Origin: CAJWPI01 sp964635015
GTDB taxonomy: Bacteria; Pseudomonadota; Gammaproteobacteria; Magnimaribacterales; Magnimaribacteraceae
Length of the DNA stretch: 13,797 nt
Direction of reading: 5' to 3'
Assembly: GCA_964635015.1 (NCBI GenBank)
Contig: CAZWMS010000035.1
Span: 1-13,797 of the forward strand
Shown here: positions 1 to 6,033 of the stretch, in pieces
Position numbering within the stretch: position 1 is the first letter of the stretch
How the letters are laid out: every line of letters begins with the position of its first letter
Position numbers and translations under genes: made by a program
The notes under the pieces: model-generated
Databases searched by the model: none
What the model was told of the DNA's origin: nothing
The model's input: only the letters and a program-made list of their open reading frames with translations

Positions 1-262
1 ACATATCTCTAAAAGTGGATGGACCATCATTATGTTGAACCATAAACTCAATTTGTGCTGACCCAGCCTGACCAAAAGCGTAAGTCATATCTAATTCACT
101 TGGCTCTCCTCTGTAGGTACAATCTTCAGGGATATGATGTTCGATAACAAAGAAAGGTCCCGCCCCAAATGCTTCAGCCCATTTTAGACAGGAAGCCTCT
201 AAAGAAGTCATGTCTTTCGACATAAAAGCGTATTGAAGAACATCATGTTGGAAAATTTTCAT
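1..262 (-). CDS. VOC (glyoxalase/bleomycin-resistance fold) family protein, partial
   Basis: The leftward frame starts at ATG 262-260 and stays open to the left edge, so only the first 87 residues are visible. The start is supported by a TGAGGT Shine-Dalgarno (267-272 on the complementary strand) and a perfect TATAAT further upstream. The protein opens with MKIFQHDVLQYAFMSKDM, has an amphipathic helix ending in GAGPFF (about residues 33-38), and carries QIEFMVQHNDGPSTFRDM near the edge. This is the layout of a first beta-alpha-beta-beta-beta VOC module; the Glu of QIEF sits where these proteins often bind a metal. Family members include glyoxalases, epimerases and extradiol dioxygenases, so the reaction cannot be named from this half. 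Its divergent position suggests it belongs with the Rieske/SDR cluster. Confident as to fold, not function. Confidence 0.8.
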   Translation of the reverse strand, partial: MKIFQHDVLQYAFMSKDMTSLEASCLKWAEAFGAGPFFVIEHHIPEDCTYRGEPSELDMTYAFGQAGSAQIEFMVQHNDGPSTFRDM

Positions 263-281
263 ATTTACCTCACTTTCTAAT

Positions 282-317
282 TTTTGAATTATAGTTTTTT
301 AATCGTATCAAAACCAA
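282..317 (-). promoter_or_regulatory. Candidate sigma70 promoter for the VOC gene
   Basis: On the complementary strand there is a perfect TATAAT at 293-288, preceded by a weak -35 TTGGTT at 317-312 with an 18-base spacer. This predicts transcription starting near 281 and a leader of about 20 bases that contains the TGAGGT ribosome-binding site. It is judged by eye against the sigma70 consensus. Confidence 0.45.
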
Positions 318-323
318 TCAATC

Positions 324-351
324 TTGTTTGTTTTTTAATTACTGTCATAAT
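324..351 (+). promoter_or_regulatory. Candidate sigma70 promoter for the Rieske-SDR operon
   Basis: TTGTTT at 324-329 and CATAAT at 346-351 are separated by 16 bases, and a TG one base upstream of the -10 (343-344) makes it an extended -10. Transcription would start near 358, giving a leader of about 24 bases to the ATG at 382. It lies back to back with the VOC promoter in a 119-base divergent gap, so a shared regulator could act on both, although no clear operator was recognised. Confidence 0.45.
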
Positions 352-381
352 CTTCTGGAATTTTTAACTTGAACGCTAGCT

Positions 382-1566
382 ATGAAAGAGAAAGAACTCA
401 ACAAAGAAGCAAGACGCATGTTGGATCTCATAGAGTCAGGAACAACTTCTATGACTTCAGAAAATATTGCTCCATATTATGTAGATATAAACACCTATAC
501 AGATAATGAATTATTTAAATTAGAGAAGCAAAAATTATTCAAAGAAAGACCTTTGTTGATGGCTTTTACATGTGATATTAAAAACCCCGGAGATTTTATA
601 ACTAATGAAGACACTGGTATTCCACTTGTTATAACAAGAAATAAGCAAGGAAATGTAAAAGCCTTTCTCAATGTTTGTAGGCACAGAGCAGGACGGCTAA
701 TTGATAAACCATGTGGCAACCAGTCTAGAGGCTTTGTCTGCCCTTATCATGCATGGAAATATGATTTGGACGGGAATTTAACTTCAGTAACAGGAGAAGA
801 AACCTTTGGAGAAATAGACAGCTCTCTGCATTCTCTTATAGAACTTCCGGCAGAGGAAAAATATGGCATGATTTATGTTCAATCAACCCCAGGTCCAGCC
901 CACTCCATTGATGATATTTTAGGAGAAGAATTAGGACCTCAGTTAGGATCCTGGGACCTAGGATCTATGCATCTAGTAAATAGGGGACTCTTTGATATGC
1001 CCACGAACTGGAAATTGGCTATGGATACTTTTTGTGAGGGATATCACTTTGGACCTTTGCATCCGGATACAATTGGGGCTTCTTCTTATAGCAATATCAT
1101 GGCATATGACCAATATAACTATAATCATAGAATTGGATTTCCTTCTAAATCAATCATTGAGCTTAAAGAAAGAAAAGAAAAAGACTGGGATGCCTTTAAT
1201 CATTTTTCATTTGTATATTTTCTTTTCCCAAATATTACCCTCTTAGTAAGCCCTCTATTTGTGAACTATTTTGAGCTTTATCCTGGAAATGAAGTTGGGG
1301 AGCATTTAACGCGTTACTCTCTTTATACAAGAAGAGAAATGATTACTGAAGAAGAAAAGAAGGAAGCACAAGATCATTTTGAGTTTATTTATAGTGTTGT
1401 GGAGAATGACGATTATTGGGTAAGTGAGAATGTAATGAAAGGTTTCCGTTCAGGCCTGCACCCTTACTCTGTTTTTGGCAGAAATGAATTATCTTTAATA
1501 AATATGCATGAGGCTTTTAGAGAATCTGTGGGGTTAGATCCAAGTGGTGTTAGATTAAAAAGATAA
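382..1566 (+). CDS. Rieske non-heme iron oxygenase, large (alpha) subunit
   Basis: Predicted terminal oxygenase component that activates O2 at a mononuclear iron fed by a Rieske [2Fe-2S] cluster. The Rieske motif is complete: C99-x-H101 and C120-x2-H123 within CPYHAWKYDLDG. The catalytic domain has NWKLAMDTFCEGYHFGPLHP, giving iron ligands H222 and H227; the third, acidic ligand is probably D343 or D344 in VENDDYW. Length (394 residues) is normal for an alpha subunit. Known relatives hydroxylate or demethylate aromatic, betaine-like and other substrates, and the sequence does not let me choose. These enzymes need a reductase, sometimes with a ferredoxin, and none is encoded beside it; a beta subunit is also absent, as in alpha-only (alpha3) types. 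No clear Shine-Dalgarno precedes the ATG. It is first in a five-gene operon. Confidence 0.92.
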   Translation: MKEKELNKEARRMLDLIESGTTSMTSENIAPYYVDINTYTDNELFKLEKQKLFKERPLLMAFTCDIKNPGDFITNEDTGIPLVITRNKQGNVKAFLNVCRHRAGRLIDKPCGNQSRGFVCPYHAWKYDLDGNLTSVTGEETFGEIDSSLHSLIELPAEEKYGMIYVQSTPGPAHSIDDILGEELGPQLGSWDLGSMHLVNRGLFDMPTNWKLAMDTFCEGYHFGPLHPDTIGASSYSNIMAYDQYNYNHRIGFPSKSIIELKERKEKDWDAFNHFSFVYFLFPNITLLVSPLFVNYFELYPGNEVGEHLTRYSLYTRREMITEEEKKEAQDHFEFIYSVVENDDYWVSENVMKGFRSGLHPYSVFGRNELSLINMHEAFRESVGLDPSGVRLKR

Positions 1567-1578
1567 AAAAGTAGATTT

Positions 1579-2373
1579 GTGGCAAAACTTGATAACAAAG
1601 TTATTCTCGTAACTGGAGCCGGAAGAGGTATAGGAAAAGGTTGTGTTTCTAAAATTCTTCTTGAAGGAGCAAATGTTATAGCCACTGATGTAAATAAAGA
1701 ACTTCTTGAAGAATCTCAAAGAGAATGGTCCGGTAATACAGATCAATCTATAAGAACAAATATTTTAGATATATCTTCTGAAGAAGATTGGAATAAGGTG
1801 ATGTCTGATATTGAAGCAAAAGAAGGATTTATTCACGGATTGGTAAATAATGCTGGAATAGTAAACCTTAAACCAATCGAAGAAATGAGTCTTGAAGAAT
1901 TTAGAGAAACTCAACGTGTAAATCTGACAGGAACTTTTATAGGTACAAAGTTAGCAGTAGGAATGATGAGAAGTAAAAATAATGCCAAAGGGAGTATTGT
2001 TAATATTTCTTCAATTTCTGGTCAAACAGGCACACTTAATTGTAGTGCTTATAGTGCGAGTAAAGGGGGCGTAAGAATGTTAACCAAGGCTGTGGCTTTA
2101 GAAGTAGGGGCCAAAAGAGAATTTATAAGAATTAATAGTGTTCACCCTGGAGTGATCATGACTCCTATGCAGATAGAAAGAGCAGGTGATGATGCAGATC
2201 TTTGGGAAGAAGTAAGAAAATCCATACCTTTAGGAAGGCTTGGCAAACCCGAAGATGTAGCTAGTGCAGTGACATATTTGCTTTCGGATGCATCAGAATT
2301 TATGACAGGGGCAGAATTAACAGTAGATGGTGGAATGAGAGTAGCTTTATCTGGAACTAGTTTAAATGACTGA
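1579..2373 (+). CDS. Short-chain dehydrogenase/reductase (SDR) 1, likely NAD-dependent
   Basis: Classical SDR of 264 residues catalysing reversible oxidation of a hydroxyl or reduction of a carbonyl. The nucleotide-binding TGAGRGIG spans residues 12-19, NNAG 90-93 and the structural Asn is N115. The catalytic set is S145, Y158 and K162 (YSASK). D37 at the end of beta-2 (ATDV) favours NAD(H) over NADP(H). The usual C-terminal TVDGG is present. The start is GTG at 1579; the in-frame TAA of the preceding gene 12 bases upstream excludes a longer form, and the GTG start gives the expected MAKLDNKVILVTG N-terminus. The end overlaps the next gene by 8 bases, suggesting translational coupling. Substrate unknown; context suggests a step after the Rieske oxygenase. 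Confidence 0.92.
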   Translation: MAKLDNKVILVTGAGRGIGKGCVSKILLEGANVIATDVNKELLEESQREWSGNTDQSIRTNILDISSEEDWNKVMSDIEAKEGFIHGLVNNAGIVNLKPIEEMSLEEFRETQRVNLTGTFIGTKLAVGMMRSKNNAKGSIVNISSISGQTGTLNCSAYSASKGGVRMLTKAVALEVGAKREFIRINSVHPGVIMTPMQIERAGDDADLWEEVRKSIPLGRLGKPEDVASAVTYLLSDASEFMTGAELTVDGGMRVALSGTSLND

Positions 2374-3127
2374 CTTAACAAACAAAGTAGCCATAATAAC
2401 TGGAGCTACATCAGGGATAGGTAGGACCTGCTGTGAAGTTTTATCTAAAGCTGGAGCAAAAATTATAGCTACAGGAAGGAATGAAGAAAGAGGAACTAAG
2501 ACAGTAGAAAATATAAAGAAATCGGGAGGAGAAGCTATTTTTCTAAAACAAGATGTTTGCTCTGAGCAAGACTGGAAAAAGTGTATTGAGCTTACTAAGG
2601 AAAGATTTAATGGATTGGATATCTTGATCAATAATGCTGGAGCCTTTTTTATAAAATCTATAGAAGATACCACAGTCAAAGAATTTAACTCCTTGGTTTC
2701 AACCAATGTTGAGAGTGTATTCTTGGGAATGAAGCATTGTATGCCTGTTATGGATGAAGCTGGAGGAGGATCTATTGTAAATGTTTCTTCACTAATGGGA
2801 GTTGTAGGACTTCCTGATGCTTCTGCTTATTGTGCCTCCAAAGGGGCAATTTGTGGCATGACAAGGTCGGCAGCTTTAGAAGCAGCTATGAATGGAAGAA
2901 ATATAAGGATAAACACTATGGTACCAGGAGTAATTTGGACTGAAATGCTAGTGGGAAGCTATGGTGAAGATGATTCTGTAAAGGAGTTCTTGACAGAAGA
3001 GACTCCCCTTAAAAGACTAGGAAATACCGAAGACATAGCTAATGCCGTTCTATATTTAGTTTCTGAAGAATCTTCCTTTGTTACTGGTACAGAGCTTATA
3101 GTAGATGGTGGAAGAGGTGCCGATTAG
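2366..3127 (+). CDS. Short-chain dehydrogenase/reductase (SDR) 2, likely NADP-dependent
   Basis: Classical SDR of 253 residues. It shows TGATSGIG at residues 12-19, NNAG at 89-92, N114, and the catalytic S142, Y155 and K159 (YCASK). Where SDR 1 has Asp at the end of beta-2, this protein has TGRNEERG with R38, which in the family usually points to NADP(H). The ATG start overlaps the end of the preceding gene by 8 bases, so expression is probably coupled. It differs clearly from both neighbouring SDRs throughout the substrate loop, for example WTEMLVGSYGEDD around 191-203, so it is not a recent duplicate. Sequence alone does not separate a ketoreductase from an alcohol dehydrogenase role. Confidence 0.92.
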   Translation: MTDLTNKVAIITGATSGIGRTCCEVLSKAGAKIIATGRNEERGTKTVENIKKSGGEAIFLKQDVCSEQDWKKCIELTKERFNGLDILINNAGAFFIKSIEDTTVKEFNSLVSTNVESVFLGMKHCMPVMDEAGGGSIVNVSSLMGVVGLPDASAYCASKGAICGMTRSAALEAAMNGRNIRINTMVPGVIWTEMLVGSYGEDDSVKEFLTEETPLKRLGNTEDIANAVLYLVSEESSFVTGTELIVDGGRGAD

Positions 3128-3140
3128 GTATTAATTTATT

Positions 3141-3148
3141 GAGGAGGA
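3141..3148 (+). promoter_or_regulatory. Strong Shine-Dalgarno for SDR 3
   Basis: GAGGAGGA lies 4 bases before the ATG at 3153. It is by far the strongest ribosome-binding site in this operon and fixes the start of SDR 3; the other members depend on overlap or weak sites. This suggests SDR 3 is translated more strongly or independently. Confidence 0.75.
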
Positions 3149-3152
3149 AAAT

Positions 3153-3911
3153 ATGAAGAGATTTGAAGGGAAATTAGCAGTTATTTCTGGCGGTGCTTCC
3201 GGGATGGGTGCTGCTACAGCTAAACGTTTTGCTTCAGAAGGAGGTTCAGTTATTGCAATAGATGTTGACGAGGAAGGAGGCAAATCAATAGCTGAAGAAA
3301 TTGGTGAATCTTGTGAATTTTATAAAGTCGATGTAACAAAAGAAGAAGATTGGGATTCTTTAGAAAAGCATTTAGGGGATAAATTTCACAAAATAACAAG
3401 TGTAGTTAATGCTGCTGGCATAAGTGAACCCGGAACAATAGAAGATGAAACACTTGAGCATTGGGATAGGGTGCATGCAATTAATGGTACTTCCGTTTTT
3501 CTAGGATGTAGATTTGCTGTTAAGGCAATGAAACTAAATGGAGGTTCCATAGTTAACTTTTCTTCTTCTTTAGCAACAAGACCCAAACCATTCGTTCTTT
3601 CCTATAACTATAGTAAAGCCGGGGTTTTGGTTCTTACCCGTACAGTTGCACTCCACTGTGCAGAGATGGGTTATAGCATCAGATGTAATGCTGTTCAACC
3701 TGGTGCTATAAACACTCCAATGATGCAACGTTATTTAGATGCAGCAGAAGACCCTCGACAACAATTAACTGATTTTGCAGCTTCTCATCCAATGAATAGA
3801 GTGGGTGAACCTGAAGAGGTGGTTTCTGCAGTTTTATTTTTATGTTCAGATGAAGCCTCTTTTACTACTGGAGACTCAATCTCTGTAGATGGGGGAGTTA
3901 TTGCTGAATAA
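3153..3911 (+). CDS. Short-chain dehydrogenase/reductase (SDR) 3, likely NAD-dependent
   Basis: Classical SDR of 252 residues with a slightly altered nucleotide loop, SGGASGMG at 12-19 (Ser in place of the usual Thr). D37 in AIDVDEEGG favours NAD(H). NAAG replaces NNAG at 86-89, N111 is present, and the catalytic residues are S138, Y151 and K155 (YNYSK). VDGG near the C-terminus is intact. The gene has its own strong Shine-Dalgarno after a 25-base gap, and its TAA stop shares one base with the next ATG (TAATG). It is distinct in sequence from the two SDRs before it. A role in the same pathway is inferred from the operon; the substrate is unknown. Confidence 0.92.
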   Translation: MKRFEGKLAVISGGASGMGAATAKRFASEGGSVIAIDVDEEGGKSIAEEIGESCEFYKVDVTKEEDWDSLEKHLGDKFHKITSVVNAAGISEPGTIEDETLEHWDRVHAINGTSVFLGCRFAVKAMKLNGGSIVNFSSSLATRPKPFVLSYNYSKAGVLVLTRTVALHCAEMGYSIRCNAVQPGAINTPMMQRYLDAAEDPRQQLTDFAASHPMNRVGEPEEVVSAVLFLCSDEASFTTGDSISVDGGVIAE

Positions 3912-4252
3912 TGTCTGATACTATATTTCAGAAGATTATTGATAAGCAATTACCTGCGGATATTGTTTATGAAGATGATGTTAGTTTAGTCTTCAAAGAT
4001 ATAAACCCAGTAGCCCCCACTCATCTTTTAATTATTCCTAAAAAAAAGATATCCAAGGTCTCTGACTCAAAAGATGAGGATAAAGAATTACTTGGACACT
4101 TGCTATTAGTTGCTAGTGAAGTGGCTAGGAAACTAGGATTGGAAGACACTTTTAGATTAGTAATAAACAATGGAGAAGGGGCCCAACAGACAGTATTCCA
4201 CCTGCACATTCATCTTATCTCAGGAAGAAAATTAAACTGGCCCCCCGGATAA
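3911..4252 (+). CDS. hinT: HIT-family purine nucleoside phosphoramidase
   Basis: Histidine-triad hydrolase of 113 residues, close to the usual HinT length. The active site HLHIHLISG gives H97-x-H99-x-H101. The N-terminus, TIFQKIIDKQLPADIVYEDD, is characteristic of the HinT branch, as is the C-terminal NWPPG. Family members cleave AMP-N bonds in aminoacyl-adenylates and nucleoside phosphoramidates in the cytoplasm. One residue differs from the usual GG after the triad (LISGR in place of LLGGR). It is the last gene of the rightward operon and starts in the stop codon of SDR 3. It is a general housekeeping function, so it may simply share the transcript. It converges on bepA with one base between the stop codons. 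Confidence 0.92.
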   Translation: MSDTIFQKIIDKQLPADIVYEDDVSLVFKDINPVAPTHLLIIPKKKISKVSDSKDEDKELLGHLLLVASEVARKLGLEDTFRLVINNGEGAQQTVFHLHIHLISGRKLNWPPG

Positions 4253-4253
4253 G

Positions 4254-5714
4254 CTAAGAAGCTGTTTTTAAGGATTCTTTTGTTAAATGAATATTTTCAA
4301 TTTTTGTTCTTATACTTTCACTAAGTTGAAAGTTATTTCCAGCGATTTCTAGAGCATATCTCAAGTGTTCTATTGCTTGATCATAGCTGCCTTTTAAGTA
4401 AAAATACTCAGATCTAGATTGGTGTAAACCAACAATATTTTTTGACAAACCTTGAACTTCTGCTAACCAATACCAAACCTGTGGATCATACTTTCTTCTT
4501 ATGGAGACTTTTTTGAGGATTTCTTCAGCCTTTTCAAATTCTGATTGATTCATTAATGCTCTTGAATAGAGCATTGAAAGAGGGAAGTTATTAGTATTAA
4601 TTTCTAGGAGTTCACGACCCAAGGCTACTGCTTCTAATCTATTACCAGCATTGATATGTAATTCAAGGAGAAGGGTTTGAAGAATTAAATTCTCGGGCTT
4701 TATGTTTAAGGCCTGCCTAGCCATATCCAAAGCTTCGCTATGCTTATCTTCTTTAGACAAAGAAAGTGCTAATCCATATAAAGCTAAGACTTTATTTTTA
4801 GATGATTTAGCCCTTCTCAGTTCTTGCCTAAAGTGAGATACAGCTTGTCGGGGTGTATTAGTAAAATGTAATGCAGCTCTATTCTTAATTAAATAAAATT
4901 CATCATTATCTAGATAATTAGAGCCTTTTATCTCATTTGCTCTTATCTTTGAATCACTTATTCTTTTCTTCGTTAAAGGGTGAGACCTTAAAAACTCCAA
5001 TTCAGTAGAGCCACTTAATCTACTTATTGATTGTAGTTTTTCGAACATACTTGGCATGCTTTGGGGATCAAACCCTGAAGCAACAAGATTAAGAAAACCA
5101 ATCCTGTCTGCTTCAATCTCATTGCTTCTGCTGTATGCCAAAGCCTGCTGTGCTAACATTTGTTGTCCTGCCAATACAGCTTCAGGGCTACTTGCTGCAG
5201 CAACAGCTACGCTTGCAAGTATTAATAGAGCATTTGCTAAACCTCTATCTGCTTGCCTTTGGAGTCTTCTAGCAAAATGTCTTTGACTTAGATGGGCCAG
5301 TTCATGTGTTAGGACAGATACCAATTCTCCCTCAGAATCAGATTGGAATATAAGCCCAGCATTAATTCCAATAATTCCACCTGGTGCTGCAAAAGCATTA
5401 ATATTTTTTTCATCTATAACAAGAATCTCTAATCTCCTGTCCTGCAATTGACTATATTCAGACAATCTATAAATAAGATGCTCAACATAATCTTGAGTTA
5501 CAGGATCTTTATACTCAGGAATAGACCTTCTTAGTTGAGCTACCCACAGTCTTCCTAGTTTATATTCAGATGCTAAAGATATTGATGAGGAAGATGTATC
5601 TCCCAATTCAGGTAAAGATTCCTCGTTTGCGTGAAATTGAAATGGATAGATTAAAAAAATAAAAACTATTGTTTTAATTTTTAAAACTGAAAATAACGGT
5701 TTCCTCTCTTTCAT
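4254..5714 (-). CDS. bepA: Periplasmic M48 metalloprotease/chaperone with TPR domain
   Basis: BepA (YfgC) works in the periplasm on outer-membrane protein assembly, helping LptD mature and degrading stalled substrates. The 486 residues match the E. coli length almost exactly. The N-terminus has a Lys/Arg-rich start and a hydrophobic stretch (about 13-26), consistent with a signal peptide cut near residue 30. The zinc motif is HELAH (H137, E138, H141) with the third ligand E201 in NEIEADRIG. H245 in RSHPL corresponds to the E. coli regulatory histidine that can cap the zinc. The C-terminal part, from about 300, consists of TPR-like helix pairs. It is divergent from the tusA-like gene across 83 bases. 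Identification is strong from motifs, length and synteny with perM. Confidence 0.94.
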   Translation of the reverse strand: MKERKPLFSVLKIKTIVFIFLIYPFQFHANEESLPELGDTSSSSISLASEYKLGRLWVAQLRRSIPEYKDPVTQDYVEHLIYRLSEYSQLQDRRLEILVIDEKNINAFAAPGGIIGINAGLIFQSDSEGELVSVLTHELAHLSQRHFARRLQRQADRGLANALLILASVAVAAASSPEAVLAGQQMLAQQALAYSRSNEIEADRIGFLNLVASGFDPQSMPSMFEKLQSISRLSGSTELEFLRSHPLTKKRISDSKIRANEIKGSNYLDNDEFYLIKNRAALHFTNTPRQAVSHFRQELRRAKSSKNKVLALYGLALSLSKEDKHSEALDMARQALNIKPENLILQTLLLELHINAGNRLEAVALGRELLEINTNNFPLSMLYSRALMNQSEFEKAEEILKKVSIRRKYDPQVWYWLAEVQGLSKNIVGLHQSRSEYFYLKGSYDQAIEHLRYALEIAGNNFQLSESIRTKIENIHLTKESLKTAS

Positions 5715-5724
5715 GAAGGTATAA

Positions 5725-5757
5725 TTGGCAAAAATTAATTAGCACTATAAGTATAGG
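5725..5757 (+). promoter_or_regulatory. Candidate promoter for the tusA-like/perM pair, overlapping a possible bepA promoter
   Basis: Rightward, TTGGCA (5725-5730, five of six consensus bases) is followed after 15 bases by TATAAG (5746-5751). The spacer is short, but both boxes are good. The complementary strand of the same site reads TATACT (5755-5750), a possible -10 for leftward bepA, because CTATAAGTATAG is nearly self-complementary. The bepA -35 is not convincing. Confidence 0.35.
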
Positions 5758-5797
5758 CTAATAATAATAAAATTAGTTCATATAGGAACCTTTATTT

Positions 5798-6031
5798 GTG
5801 ATGTACTCACCAAAAAAAATTTTGGATGCTTCCAACCTAGATTGCCCTTTACCTCTTTTAAAAACAAAGCTCATGTTGGCAGGACTTTCTTCTGGGGAAA
5901 TTCTTAAAGTAAAAGCAACTGACCCAACGTCGTGGGAAGATTTTGCATCTTATGCCAGAATAAGTGGCAATAAACTATTAAAGGCAGAACAAGTCAGGAA
6001 ATCTTATATATATTTCTTGAAAAAAAAATAG
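5798..6031 (+). CDS. TusA/SirA-family sulfur carrier protein
   Basis: Small cytoplasmic protein (76-77 residues) of the TusA family, which carries a persulfide on one conserved cysteine and hands sulfur to tRNA thiolation, molybdenum cofactor or related pathways. The signature is LDCPLPLLKTK near residue 15, with the active Cys in DCPxP. The second helix, TDPTSWEDFASYARISGN, also fits the family. Two adjacent starts are possible, GTG 5798 and ATG 5801; AGGA at 5784-5787 is better spaced from the GTG but ATG is the commoner codon, and the products differ by one residue. In Pseudomonas aeruginosa the TusA-like gene PA1006, linked to molybdenum homeostasis, occupies this same place between bepA and perM (recalled, not searched). 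The gene ends in nine A directly before TAG. Confidence 0.88.
   Translation: MMYSPKKILDASNLDCPLPLLKTKLMLAGLSSGEILKVKATDPTSWEDFASYARISGNKLLKAEQVRKSYIYFLKKK
6020..6028 (+). other. A9 homopolymer immediately before a stop codon (possible slippage site)
   Basis: Nine A encode the last three Lys codons of the tusA-like gene and are followed directly by TAG (6029-6031). Slipping back one base, or adding one A to the transcript, gives ATA GTA ATG, which enters the perM frame at its own start codon (6034) without a stop. This would fuse the two proteins. AT-rich genomes contain such runs by chance, so the functional reading is tentative. Confidence 0.3.
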
Positions 6032-6033
6032 TA

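Noticed and set aside
992..1246. 84-codon frame overlapping the Rieske gene
   Set aside because: Out-of-frame shadow of the oxygenase catalytic domain; the enclosing gene has complete motifs and needs no frameshift.
1579..3911. Tandem duplication of one SDR gene
   Set aside because: The three proteins share only family motifs; loops, cofactor residues and C-termini all differ.
4252..4269. AGCT-aaga-AGCT followed by five T, resembling a terminator after hinT
   Set aside because: The stem is only four base pairs and lies across the hinT and bepA stop codons; too weak to call.
5056..5286. Rightward 76-codon frame inside bepA
   Set aside because: Lies antisense to the protease domain, has no family features, and is explained by the codon pattern of bepA.
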